A DNA stretch of 11,194 nt from an uncultured Atopobium sp. Lineage in GTDB: Bacteria > Actinomycetota > Coriobacteriia > Coriobacteriales > Atopobiaceae. Under the pieces are notes generated by a model that saw only the letters and a list, made by a program, of their open reading frames with translations, was not told the origin of the DNA and searched no databases. The stretch's first letter is position 1, and the number at the start of each line of letters is the position of its first letter. Below are positions 1 to 6,743 of this stretch, one piece after another. The translations under genes and the position numbers were made by a program. The stretch covers positions 1-11,194 of the forward strand of contig CAMQEO010000034.1 of assembly GCA_946999785.1 (NCBI GenBank), read 5' to 3'.

Positions 1-702
1 TTCTGGACTTACAGGCAAACCTTGAATAGCAATCATACCAGCTATAAAACCTGGTACCAATGCAGGACGCTTACCAATAGATTCTGCAATATAGGCTGAT
101 AAAACAGGAACCATTAAGCCCATTGAAATGCCACCGATGTACTTAAGCATAGCTGCAAAGCTATTATAATCGGGAGCAGTTGAACTAAATGATGTAATTC
201 CCCATAAGAATGAAACTGCGGTTAAAACACCACCAGCTACTACAAAAACAAGCATGTGGCTCACACCATTCATCAAATGCTTGTAAATGATGTGTCCAAC
301 AGACTCTTTTTCTTCAATAGTTTCAGCGGGTGCAGCACCTGCGTCTTGAACTGAAGCAACATCTTCATGTACGACCTTTGGTTGAGCAGATAACGCACGA
401 TCAATCAACTCTGAAGCTGCATCAAGGCTTAAACATTTTGAAACACTTACCGAAACGCATGGTTTGGTAGCAAAACGCTCTTCTTGAACGTCTTTATCCG
501 CAGCAATAACAACAGCTTTTGCCGATGCAATCTCTTGAGCAGTTAGGCCGTTTTCAACTCCTATCTGTCCATGAGTTTCAACCTTTATGGTAAGACCTTT
601 TGCAGCAGTTGCATCTTCAAGTGCCTTTTTGGCCATAAAGGTATGAGCGATACCGGTAGGGCAACCTGTAGCAGCAACTATGTCAAAGCTTTGCTCCGCC
701 AT
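1..702 (-). CDS. fruA: PTS fructose-type EIIBC permease, N-terminal part (C-terminus beyond left edge)
   Basis: Phosphotransferase system transporter that imports and phosphorylates a hexose, most likely fructose. The 234 visible residues start MAEQSFDIVAATGCPTGIAH. This is the classic EIIB-fructose active-site loop, with Cys14 as the phosphocysteine and the CPTGIAHTFMA signature at 14-24. The EIIB domain covers about residues 5-100. An acidic, Ala-rich linker follows (about 105-130). The first EIIC membrane segments then begin (HMLVFVVAGGVLTAVSFLWG region, then a second hydrophobic helix). No EIIA domain precedes EIIB, so EIIA must be C-terminal or encoded elsewhere. The start is ATG at 702, with AGGAAG about 7 nt upstream. 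The frame stays open to base 1, so the gene is truncated only by the window. Sugar specificity is inferred from the family (a mannitol or mannose relative is less likely). It is transcribed divergently from the carboxypeptidase gene. Confidence 0.9.
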   Translation of the reverse strand, partial: MAEQSFDIVAATGCPTGIAHTFMAKKALEDATAAKGLTIKVETHGQIGVENGLTAQEIASAKAVVIAADKDVQEERFATKPCVSVSVSKCLSLDAASELIDRALSAQPKVVHEDVASVQDAGAAPAETIEEKESVGHIIYKHLMNGVSHMLVFVVAGGVLTAVSFLWGITSFSSTAPDYNSFAAMLKYIGGISMGLMVPVLSAYIAESIGKRPALVPGFIAGMIAIQGLPVSPE

Positions 703-847
703 ATAATCACTTCCTAACAACGTGGAACATGTAATATCTATAGCCTGTCGGCAAATCTTAAATCCGAGCACATAAGAACATGCATTAAATTTGTTTTACC
801 AACAACTACATACCTTAGATTTTGATAGTAACATATTTTACGAAACA

Positions 848-909
848 TATTTACCTGTACACGTCAGAGAAAATCTCATACCGTTCACGTTAGAATATGC
901 AGGTAAATA
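848..909. repeat. 10-bp inverted repeat, possible operator pair
   Basis: TATTTACCTG (848-857) is matched perfectly by CAGGTAAATA (900-909), 42 nt apart. The loop is too long and the arms too AT-rich for a terminator, and no T-run follows. Position between two divergent promoters suggests a regulator binding two half-sites. Chance occurrence is not excluded. Confidence 0.3.
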
Positions 910-963
910 GCTTGCATCTTCTCAAAGTGAAAACAAGTTTTTCGTGCATGAAAGCGTTCGATC

Positions 964-992
964 TCCTCTTGAGACAAACACTACGATATAAT
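964..992 (+). promoter_or_regulatory. Putative promoter for the M32 carboxypeptidase gene
   Basis: A perfect -10 hexamer TATAAT lies at 987-992. No good -35 is seen at 17 nt spacing (964-969 reads TCCTCT). A TTGAGA at 969-974 is only 12 nt away, too close. The predicted transcript would start near 999 and give a leader of about 60 nt before the ATG at 1060. Confidence 0.4.
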
Positions 993-1059
993 AGAAACAG
1001 GTCTTAATGAATTACGTTTAATTAGACTTATGCATGAGTATGCAAACAAAGGAAACATC

Positions 1060-2703
1060 ATGGACAATGCAAATGAGACACAACAATTGAGTGCAACTAC
1101 AGTAACTAACCAGTCGGCCAAAGATGAGAGCACCGCGTCTGCTAACCCTAAAACAAAGGAAGTTGGTGTAGATTTAGGTGCTGCGCTTACCAATCCTAAA
1201 GCCGACGCAGAAGAACTCAACCAGCTTGAGCAAAATCTTTTTGTAACACGTTACTGTTCTGCAGAAATTGCAGGGTTTGGCATGTCCATTGATCCACAAG
1301 GGGCTGCTCAAACTCGTTCAAAAGTGTTAAGTTTGCTTGAAAACAGACGTCACGACTTGCTGTGTTCACAAAAAACAGCAGACCTGCTGGCTCGACTTAG
1401 TTGTCCAAGCGCTGTTCTAACGCAAACGCAAAAAGCACAGGTTGCCATTTTGCAGCATGACCGCCAAAAACTTGTGGGCGTTCCACGTGAGCTTGCGCAA
1501 AAATTTGCAGAACTTACGTGCATAGCCGATGACGCATGGCACAAGGCAAAAGCGCAAAATTCATGGGAAATGTTTGCTCCCTATTTGAAACAAATTATTG
1601 AGACGATGAAAGAAATTGCGCAGGCACGCGATAGTAAAAAAGACCCCTATGACGTGTGGCTCGATGAATACGAACAAGGAACAACTCACGCGTTTTTGGA
1701 CACGTTTTTTGAAGAAGTAAAATCGGGAATTGCGCCTTTGCTTCAAGATGTTTTGATTAAACAAAATAAAGGTTTTAGACCAAATACCTCACTTTTTGCA
1801 GGCAAATTTGACATTATGCGACAGCGTCTCCTTGCGCATGACATTATTGATCTTATGGGTCTCGATAAAAACCATGTGGTGATCGTAGATACCGAACACC
1901 CATACTCAGATGCCCCTTCAATTGATTATGGTATTATTGCAAGTCATCTCCATAAGCACGATGTTCTTTCAAATGTTTTTTCGATGTTTCACGAAGGCGG
2001 GCACACACTCTACGAAACAGGTGTTAATCCTGCCTATGACTGTACATCGCTTAAAGGCGGCGCATCGTATGGTATTCACGAATCTCAATCGAGATTCTTT
2101 GAAAATTACATCGCGCGCGACCGCAACTTTGCGCCACACATTTTGCGCTTGATGGCGCATCATTTTCAAGGCCAACTTGGACGCGTTACACCGCAACAAT
2201 TTTGGCAAGTCTCTAACGCGGTAAAGCCAGGGCTTATTCGTATGGATGCCGATGAATTAACGTATCCATTTCATATTATGATTCGTTACGAAATTGAAAA
2301 ACAGCTGTTTGCAGGTGATTTAGATGTTGAGGACGTAGCTGCTACCTGGAATAAACTCTACAAAGAGTATCTTGGTGTAGAGGTAAGCGATCCTGCCCAT
2401 GGTGCGCTTCAGGACATGCATTGGTCAAGCGGGTATTTAGGCTACTTCCCGGGCTATGCGGTAGGCGACGCCATTGGCGCGCAGCTTAAGCATGCTATGA
2501 TCGCTTCTGGTATTGCATGGGATGACGTGCTTGCCTCAGGTGATTTAGCTCCTATTCGCCTGTGGCTGAAAGATCATATCTGGAGCTATGGTCGTAGTCG
2601 CACGCCACATGAGCTCATCGAAAAAGCCAGCGGTGAAGCGCTTACTACTACGTACTATTTAGACTATCTGACACAAAAATTTACCGCACTTTATAACTTA
2701 TAA
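1060..2703 (+). CDS. M32-family (Taq-type) metallocarboxypeptidase
   Basis: Cytoplasmic zinc carboxypeptidase that releases C-terminal amino acids from peptides. Active-site signatures are clear: HEGGH at 311-315 (zinc ligands His311 and His315, catalytic Glu312) and HESQS at 340-344, which carries the third zinc ligand (Glu341). The family features GYFPGYAVGDAIGAQL and IRLWLKDHIWSYGR near the C-terminus are also present. The protein is 547 aa; the family is usually about 500, and the excess is a polar N-terminal extension (about 45 residues, Ala/Thr/Asn-rich, no signal peptide). The frame is open to an ATG at 1030, but that has no ribosome binding site. The ATG at 1060 is preceded by AAAGGA at good spacing and is chosen. 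dtd follows after 39 nt with no terminator between, so co-transcription is likely. No catalytic residue is missing. Confidence 0.93.
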   Translation: MDNANETQQLSATTVTNQSAKDESTASANPKTKEVGVDLGAALTNPKADAEELNQLEQNLFVTRYCSAEIAGFGMSIDPQGAAQTRSKVLSLLENRRHDLLCSQKTADLLARLSCPSAVLTQTQKAQVAILQHDRQKLVGVPRELAQKFAELTCIADDAWHKAKAQNSWEMFAPYLKQIIETMKEIAQARDSKKDPYDVWLDEYEQGTTHAFLDTFFEEVKSGIAPLLQDVLIKQNKGFRPNTSLFAGKFDIMRQRLLAHDIIDLMGLDKNHVVIVDTEHPYSDAPSIDYGIIASHLHKHDVLSNVFSMFHEGGHTLYETGVNPAYDCTSLKGGASYGIHESQSRFFENYIARDRNFAPHILRLMAHHFQGQLGRVTPQQFWQVSNAVKPGLIRMDADELTYPFHIMIRYEIEKQLFAGDLDVEDVAATWNKLYKEYLGVEVSDPAHGALQDMHWSSGYLGYFPGYAVGDAIGAQLKHAMIASGIAWDDVLASGDLAPIRLWLKDHIWSYGRSRTPHELIEKASGEALTTTYYLDYLTQKFTALYNL

Positions 2704-2742
2704 TTTGAGCTTATAGCTTAGAAACATGGGTATGAGGTTAAT

Positions 2743-3201
2743 ATGCGATTGGTACTTCAACGCGTGAAAGAAGCACGCGTAGAAATTGACAATAAAATTG
2801 TAGGTCAGTGTGCACGTGGTCTTATGATCTTAGTAGGAATTGGATCAGATGATACGCGCGCAAGCGTTGAGGCGCTCTGCGATAAGGCACTGGGGCTGCG
2901 GATTTTTGACGATGGCAACGGAAAAATGAATCTCTCGATTAAAGACATCAACGGCGAAATTTTAGCTGTAAGTCAATTTACACTTTATGCCAACTGTCGT
3001 CACGGAAGGCGTCCTTCATTTACCAACGCAGCTGCCTTTGAGCAAGGACGCAGCTTGTACGAACATTTTTGCGCGTGCGTACAAGCACATCATATCAACT
3101 GTCAAACAGGTGTATATGGCACAGATATGCAGGTACATCTTGTAAATGATGGGCCTGTTACCATCTGTTTGGATAGCGATCTTGATTGCAAACACGCTTA
3201 A
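2743..3201 (+). CDS. dtd: D-aminoacyl-tRNA deacylase
   Basis: Proofreading enzyme that hydrolyses D-aminoacyl-tRNA (and glycyl-tRNA-Ala) so that D-amino acids stay out of translation; it acts in the cytoplasm as a dimer. The 152-aa length is typical. Signatures: LRIFDDGNGKMN (52-63), SQFTLY (77-82) containing the active-site Thr region, GRRPSF (88-93), and NDGPVT (135-140) with the Gly137-Pro138 pair that forms the chirality filter. The usual residue after SQFTLY is Gly/Ala-Asp; here it is Ala-Asn-Cys, a mild divergence. GAGG/TGAGG sits about 5 nt before the ATG. It lies between the carboxypeptidase and mscL on the same strand and is probably in one transcription unit with at least the former. 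Confidence 0.95.
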   Translation: MRLVLQRVKEARVEIDNKIVGQCARGLMILVGIGSDDTRASVEALCDKALGLRIFDDGNGKMNLSIKDINGEILAVSQFTLYANCRHGRRPSFTNAAAFEQGRSLYEHFCACVQAHHINCQTGVYGTDMQVHLVNDGPVTICLDSDLDCKHA

Positions 3202-3210
3202 AATCACCGG

Positions 3211-3261
3211 GCATATAAGAAAACATTCAAACACTTGGAACCTGTGCACATAAGAAAACGT
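3211..3261 (+). repeat. Short imperfect direct repeat upstream of mscL
   Basis: GCATATAAGAAAACAT (3211-3226) and GCACATAAGAAAACGT (3246-3261) differ at two positions and are 35 nt apart in the dtd-mscL gap. A related GCACATAAGAACATG lies at 772-786. The downstream copy ends just before the mscL ribosome binding site. It could be a regulator site or coincidence. Confidence 0.3.
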
Positions 3262-3275
3262 GAAAGGTTAATAAC

Positions 3276-3749
3276 GTGAAAAAATTTATACAAGAGTTCA
3301 AAGACTTTATTATGCGAGGCAACGTTGTAGACATGGCTGTTGGTGTCATTGTGGGAAGTGCTTTAACCTCAATTGTCAATTCTTTGGTTAATAACATCAT
3401 CAACCCTTTCATAGTTTTTATCACAGGAGGTCAAACCACCATTTCAGGTCTGGTAGTCCCTGGTACGCGTATAGATTTTGGTGCATTTTTAAGTTCAATT
3501 ATCAATTTTCTTATCGTAGCATTTATCGTATTTCTGCTGGTAAAAGGGATCAACACCTTAAAGAAAGCAGGAGGGGAACTTATAGGAATTTCACTTGACG
3601 AAAAACCTGAAACAATTACGCGCTGTCCTTTGTGTTATGAAAAAATTGATCAAAAGGCACTACGTTGTCCTCATTGCACGCAAGACATTAAAGATAGAGA
3701 AAAAATTATCGAAAAAAATAGTTGTATGCATCAAGCACTCAAATTTTAG
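3276..3749 (+). CDS. mscL: Large-conductance mechanosensitive channel with C-terminal zinc ribbon
   Basis: Pressure-relief channel of the cytoplasmic membrane that opens under membrane tension during hypo-osmotic shock. The amphipathic N-terminus and pore helix TM1 are typical: FKDFIMRGNVVDMAVGVIVG (8-27), with a small-residue constriction. The periplasm-side loop spans about 46-68, TM2 about 70-92, followed by a basic cytoplasmic stretch. Unlike E. coli MscL, the cytoplasmic tail carries a four-cysteine zinc ribbon (CPLC, then CPHC 15 residues on, about 118-137). I know this arrangement from Gram-positive MscL proteins. Length is 157 aa versus about 136 in E. coli. Translation starts at GTG 3276, with GAAAGG 8 nt upstream. 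The 169-nt gap to the next, convergent gene has no convincing terminator hairpin. Confidence 0.93.
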   Translation: MKKFIQEFKDFIMRGNVVDMAVGVIVGSALTSIVNSLVNNIINPFIVFITGGQTTISGLVVPGTRIDFGAFLSSIINFLIVAFIVFLLVKGINTLKKAGGELIGISLDEKPETITRCPLCYEKIDQKALRCPHCTQDIKDREKIIEKNSCMHQALKF

Positions 3750-3918
3750 AAGTATATGCAGGTACATGTTCTAAATCTCATCGGTGTGTACGAGTCTATT
3801 ACCCTGTGATATACGCGCAAAACACGTTATACCAATAAGCGGAAGTTTTGATTTGCCTTATACTTAGCACGTTGCAAATATCTGAAGGCACATACCGTAC
3901 AGTTCATTGAATGGCAGT

Positions 3919-4209
3919 TTAGTGCTTGCCACGTAAGCGAATAACATCCCAAAAATGATGGGAAGAAGCAGTATCCATAGGCCGCTGAAACTGCGCACAT
4001 GTTGCATGCGTTCTAAAGTATTGTTGTCCAAAAGGATCGGTTACTGGGACAAACACACGCGGCGTAGGCGCATAGTATTTTTGGGGAACGCGCATATCGT
4101 GAGCATTAGCAAGCGTATAGCCCTTTGAACAGGTGGCATGATACAATCCTGTTTGTTCATCGCGCGTACAATTACAAAAAATACAATCGCAACATGCAAA
4201 GCCCGACAT
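3919..4209 (-). CDS. Small cysteine-rich protein, probable metal binder, function unknown
   Basis: I do not recognise this 96-aa protein. Five of its seven cysteines crowd the N-terminus (Cys6, 7, 9, 12, 14), followed by Cys27 and Cys71. The layout is CxxC-x12-C...C, with Cys27 in TCSKGY and Cys71 in TCAQFQRP. It resembles small single-domain proteins with two N-terminal cysteine pairs and a late C-x-x-F motif that bind zinc or iron-sulfur (inference from pattern only). There is no signal peptide or membrane segment. Coding status is supported by a strong ribosome binding site (AGGGGG about 6 nt before the ATG at 4209), a good promoter about 100 nt upstream (4319-4347), and its place as a stand-alone gene between convergent mscL and the divergent PASTA gene. 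It could be a redox or metal sensor; nothing in the neighbours decides this. Confidence 0.7.
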   Translation of the reverse strand: MSGFACCDCIFCNCTRDEQTGLYHATCSKGYTLANAHDMRVPQKYYAPTPRVFVPVTDPFGQQYFRTHATCAQFQRPMDTASSHHFWDVIRLRGKH

Positions 4210-4318
4210 TGCTACCCCCTATCCTGCAAAGCGCCTTTTGAAGGTATACCAACCGCTTGTGAAGCATAAACTTATACCGTAATTTGTAACAGATAAATTC
4301 TATGGTCATCTATCAAAG

Positions 4319-4347
4319 ATTATACGGTTCATATCTACAAGAGGCAA
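4319..4347 (-). promoter_or_regulatory. Promoter of the Cys-rich gene
   Basis: Read on the minus strand: TTGCCT (4347-4342), 17-nt spacer, TATAAT (4324-4319). It matches the sigma-70 consensus with perfect spacing. The expected start near 4312 leaves a leader of about 100 nt before the ATG at 4209. Confidence 0.65.
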
Positions 4348-4432
4348 GCTTACGCACAAACCCATGTGTATATAGACCATAAAGATATTCATCTAGTATT
4401 TCTACATCGCTTCACATACCTCATGGGATAAC

Positions 4433-4461
4433 TTGCATAGTTTTATAATTATTCGTATGAT
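4433..4461 (+). promoter_or_regulatory. Promoter of the PASTA-protein gene
   Basis: TTGCAT (4433-4438), 17-nt spacer, TATGAT (4456-4461). The first in-frame TTG of the downstream reading frame (4433) is the -35 box itself, so it cannot be the translation start. Transcription is expected near 4468. Confidence 0.6.
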
Positions 4462-4516
4462 ATGTAAGGTGTTTTATGCAACACACGGTATCTGTAGGGC
4501 TCATAAGGGAATATCA

Positions 4517-5335
4517 TTGCCGAGCAATTCTAAAAAACATATGCTGAAAAATCTTCCGCATTTTCATATACCAACGAACGGACAAATGGTTGTGGATTCT
4601 TCCTCAACGCATGACTCTCAAAAACCCTCAACAGCTCACGTTACCCATGACCTACATTCATTATTTGAAATTGGAAACGATAACGTATTTCCAAGAAAGC
4701 ACATTACAGATACGCCAAACGTTACATCTCATGAAAGCTGCGACATACAAACACCCGAAAGTGATTTATACGTTCCTGCTACGTATCAGGATATGACAAA
4801 GATACAAAAATCTGCAGTTCAAAAGCTTAAAGACCTGCCATTTCTTCTTAAAGCAATTACGATTGCACTTATTTGCTCCGTCCTTATCTCATCTACTATA
4901 CTTACACAATGCTTTGGGCTCCTCAAAGGTCAAACCATGGATAACTATGTAGGTGTTTCGGTAGACGAAGCAACAGCAGAGTTACAGAGCAAAAACCTTT
5001 CCGTTAAAGTGGAAGAACAGACAACAACCCTTAACGATCAAATTGGAAAGGTTATTGCAACAACACCAAGCTCAGGCGAAAACGTTATGCGCGGAAGTAC
5101 CGTAGTCCTCAAAGTTGGAAAATTGAGCCAAGATTCGCGCGAAGTACCATCGTTTATAGGACTCACCGAGCAAGACGCACTTAAAGCAATTGCTGACACA
5201 TCATTTTTTGTGAAAGATCACGTTGAATACGAAGAGAATTCCCAAGCTGCAAAAGGTACGGTTATTGCCCAAGACCCCGTGCCGGGAACCTTAAAGACAA
5301 AAGGATCTTCTATCAAACTCTATATTGCACAATAA
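4517..5335 (+). CDS. Single-pass membrane protein with two extracellular PASTA domains
   Basis: Probable type II membrane protein, 272 aa from the chosen start. It has a cytoplasmic, polar, His/Ser/Thr-rich N-terminal region (about 1-108), one transmembrane helix (about 109-136, starting PFLLKAITIALICSV), and two PASTA repeats outside (about 141-202 and 210-272). The second has the typical VPSFIGLTEQDALKAI opening and GTVIAQDPVPG turn. PASTA domains bind peptidoglycan or muropeptides in Ser/Thr kinases (PknB/StkP) and some PBPs. Here there is no kinase or transpeptidase domain, so a scaffold or wall-sensing role is inferred. The frame is open back to 4433, but that TTG lies in a promoter. TTG 4517 has AAGGGA 6-7 nt upstream and is chosen; ATG 4541 is an alternative with a poor ribosome site. 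The gene is monocistronic and converges on the nuclease gene; no terminator was seen in the 96-nt gap. Confidence 0.85.
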   Translation: MPSNSKKHMLKNLPHFHIPTNGQMVVDSSSTHDSQKPSTAHVTHDLHSLFEIGNDNVFPRKHITDTPNVTSHESCDIQTPESDLYVPATYQDMTKIQKSAVQKLKDLPFLLKAITIALICSVLISSTILTQCFGLLKGQTMDNYVGVSVDEATAELQSKNLSVKVEEQTTTLNDQIGKVIATTPSSGENVMRGSTVVLKVGKLSQDSREVPSFIGLTEQDALKAIADTSFFVKDHVEYEENSQAAKGTVIAQDPVPGTLKTKGSSIKLYIAQ

Positions 5336-5431
5336 AGAGCGTTACAAACCACAACATACAAGATAAACGTACACCCAAGCCCATGAGCCGCCAAATAGTA
5401 ACTCACAACCTATCCACACAGACAAGCCTCA

Positions 5432-6211
5432 TCATTTGGATTTTTGCTTAAATGTGCCGTCACTATAATTTATTTCGTATCCTAAAGCCGTGTTATAAAC
5501 TTCCACTTCTTCATTGATTGTGTGGTCGCTTGAAAGCATATCAACCACCACGCTCCGTGGAACTAGTTCATCAGCTCTATAAAGTGCTGTGACAATATAG
5601 TACACATATCCATCTGGATGTGATTTAAGCCACAGTCGAGTTTTTGCCTCACAATAATCCATCCCTCCTTTATCGTCGTGAGCACCCACATTTTGCATAC
5701 GCGTGCCACATACAAGATTCTCAAGCTTTTCCTCACCACCCAATGATTTTGCAAGCATATGGCTTCTATTCCAAAACCAGCCATGATACACACGACCCTG
5801 CGGCAACTTTATGGCAACCTTTTTGTTATATCCCCAACCACTAGGATTAGGGAGCTCTTCTCGTTGACGCTTACTGCCGTGCTGCATCATGTCATACGTT
5901 ACGCAACCCTCAACTTTTACGGCTCTACCATACGCATCAAGCGGACTGTACACAACAGCACCCACAGGCACATCGCTATCAATATATGCACCCGAAACAA
6001 CGCGCACATAATCGGGATAATGCTCGCCAGACCACTGCGTAGGCTGAGAAAGGCGCACTTGTGGAGCGCGGCGCATATATGCTGGTTGCATCTGCGCAGG
6101 TAGAACATACGACAACGGTGTTGTAGTAAATCCATACCACGCAAACACAAGAGCTAATGCCATACCTATAAACGCACGAGGTAGTGATACATAAACCCTA
6201 TGATGTCTCAT
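5432..6211 (-). CDS. Secreted or membrane-anchored DNA/RNA non-specific endonuclease
   Basis: Beta-beta-alpha-metal (His-Asn) nuclease of the DNA-entry/streptodornase group that degrades DNA or RNA outside the cell. The 259-aa protein begins with a basic stretch and a hydrophobic segment (about 15-33), a signal peptide or anchor. The active site reads NRSH at 148-151, with His151 as general base (family DRGH/NRxH). Asn165 (ENLV) and Asn174 (TRMQNVG) fall 14 and 23 residues later; Asn174 matches the metal-binding Asn of EndA by motif. The C-terminal beta strand ..YVYYIVTALY is typical. The frame is open to an ATG at 6280, but that start would run through a terminator hairpin. ATG 6211 has GAGGGAG 8 nt upstream and gives the clean signal sequence. 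Possible roles are nutrient scavenging, escape from DNA traps or DNA uptake; the neighbours do not decide. Confidence 0.88.
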   Translation of the reverse strand: MRHHRVYVSLPRAFIGMALALVFAWYGFTTTPLSYVLPAQMQPAYMRRAPQVRLSQPTQWSGEHYPDYVRVVSGAYIDSDVPVGAVVYSPLDAYGRAVKVEGCVTYDMMQHGSKRQREELPNPSGWGYNKKVAIKLPQGRVYHGWFWNRSHMLAKSLGGEEKLENLVCGTRMQNVGAHDDKGGMDYCEAKTRLWLKSHPDGYVYYIVTALYRADELVPRSVVVDMLSSDHTINEEVEVYNTALGYEINYSDGTFKQKSK

Positions 6212-6230
6212 ACGAAAAGCTCCCTCACAC

Positions 6231-6271
6231 AAAAAACCTCCCAAAGTCACACAAAGGCTTTGGGAGGTTTT
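6231..6271 (-). terminator. Strong intrinsic terminator after the dlt-like operon, also leader hairpin of the nuclease gene
   Basis: A perfect 14-bp stem: AAAACCTCCCAAAG on the plus strand at 6233-6246 and its complement at 6258-6271, with an 11-nt loop. On the minus strand the 3' arm runs into six T (6236-6231). It lies 200 nt beyond the carrier-protein stop. The T-run ends only about 5 nt before the nuclease ribosome binding site, leaving no room for a promoter in between. The plus-strand side also has TTTT, but nothing upstream on that strand needs it. Confidence 0.88.
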
Positions 6272-6403
6272 ATCATACATATGATAGCGTGCTTAAAACT
6301 CACGCGTAACTTGCACAAAACTTGCTAACTAACACAAGCAATAATCAACTAGGTTTAACTATTGATTACAACAGGGATGAGCTTTCAATCATACATAGCG
6401 TGC
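6272..6403 (-). repeat. Repeated motif upstream of the nuclease leader hairpin
   Basis: ATCATACATAGCGTGC (6388-6403) recurs at 6272-6292 with a 5-nt insertion: ATCATACAT, ATGAT, AGCGTGC. The second copy contains ATCATA-CA-TATGAT, an inverted repeat. Read on the minus strand each copy ends in TATGAT, a plausible -10 hexamer, but neither has a recognisable -35. They may be regulator sites or weak promoters for the nuclease gene. Confidence 0.35.
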
Positions 6404-6436
6404 ACGCATAATTCTGTTATGGTGCATGCAATTTAT

Positions 6437-6461
6437 TCGCTCATGCTTGGCTATTGAGCGA
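6437..6461 (-). other. Small hairpin just downstream of the carrier-protein gene
   Basis: TCGCTCA (6437-6443) and TGAGCGA (6455-6461) form a 7-bp stem with an 11-nt loop, 12 nt after the carrier-protein stop codon. No T-run follows, so it is more likely a transcript-stabilising structure than a terminator. Confidence 0.3.
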
Positions 6462-6473
6462 CTATGTTAAAGA

Positions 6474-6719
6474 CTATTCACTATCAGCTAAACGAACAAT
6501 CATTTCGTAAATGTCTTGCGCACTATTAAAGTTTTCTGGAACAATCTCTTTTGCTGGGACAGATACATCAAACTCATCATCAATTGCAGAGATAACAGAG
6601 AGGATGTCAAAAGAATCCAATATTCTATTGTCTACCAACTTGTCCTCGGTAGAAAAATCAACCTCATCATTGATATCAGAAAGCATTGCAATTACTGCAT
6701 CAAGTGTAATGTCATCCAT
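6474..6719 (-). CDS. Acyl carrier protein (aminoacyl carrier, DltC-like role)
   Basis: An 81-aa acidic four-helix carrier. Ser36 in LDSFDIL (34-40) is the site for the 4'-phosphopantetheine arm (family DSxxxxxL motif), which holds the amino acid as a thioester. The helix after it (SVISAIDDEFDVSV) and the IVPENFNSAQDIYEMI region are typical of this carrier family. The start is ATG 6719, with AAAGGAG at good spacing. It is the last gene of the operon, 24 nt after the decarboxylase. The pairing with an adenylating ligase and a DltD/MBOAT couple points to delivery of an aminoacyl group to the membrane rather than fatty-acid synthesis. The activating phosphopantetheinyl transferase is not in the window. 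Confidence 0.9.
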   Translation of the reverse strand: MDDITLDAVIAMLSDINDEVDFSTEDKLVDNRILDSFDILSVISAIDDEFDVSVPAKEIVPENFNSAQDIYEMIVRLADSE

Positions 6720-6743
6720 GACGTGCTCCTTTGAGATAGACCA

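Larger units (their letters stand above)
703..1059. other. Divergent intergenic region between PTS permease and M32 carboxypeptidase
   Basis: AT-rich spacer of 357 nt with no convincing ORF or RNA gene. It should hold promoters for both divergent genes. A good plus-strand -10 (TATAAT, 987-992) is visible. On the minus strand I found no clear -35/-10 pair in front of the PTS gene. It also contains an inverted repeat (848-857/900-909) and an imperfect direct repeat, CACGTCAGA (860-868) and CACGTTAGA (886-894), any of which could be operator sequence for a sugar-responsive regulator (inference). Confidence 0.5.
4210..4516. other. Divergent intergenic region with two outward promoters
   Basis: The 307-nt gap between the Cys-rich gene and the PASTA gene holds one promoter for each. 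Between them (about 4348-4432) I see no gene, RNA structure or clear operator. Confidence 0.6.

Noticed and set aside
1030..1059. M32 peptidase start at ATG 1030
   Set aside because: No ribosome binding site before it; AAAGGA precedes ATG 1060.
3125..3767. Exact 14-mer ATATGCAGGTACAT repeated at 3125 and 3754 as a mobile-element trace
   Set aside because: One copy is inside the dtd coding sequence, and a single 14-nt match in 11 kb is close to chance expectation.
3750..3918. Terminator between convergent mscL and the Cys-rich gene
   Set aside because: No stem of useful length followed by a T-run was found on either strand.
6212..6280. Longer nuclease start at ATG 6280
   Set aside because: It would translate through a 14-bp terminator hairpin and lacks a ribosome site. 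ATG 6211 has GAGGGAG and gives a normal signal sequence.
6399..6430. Palindromes GCGTGCACGC and TGCATGCA as a plasmid or phage attachment site
   Set aside because: Short perfect palindromes with no integrase, tRNA or flanking duplication nearby.
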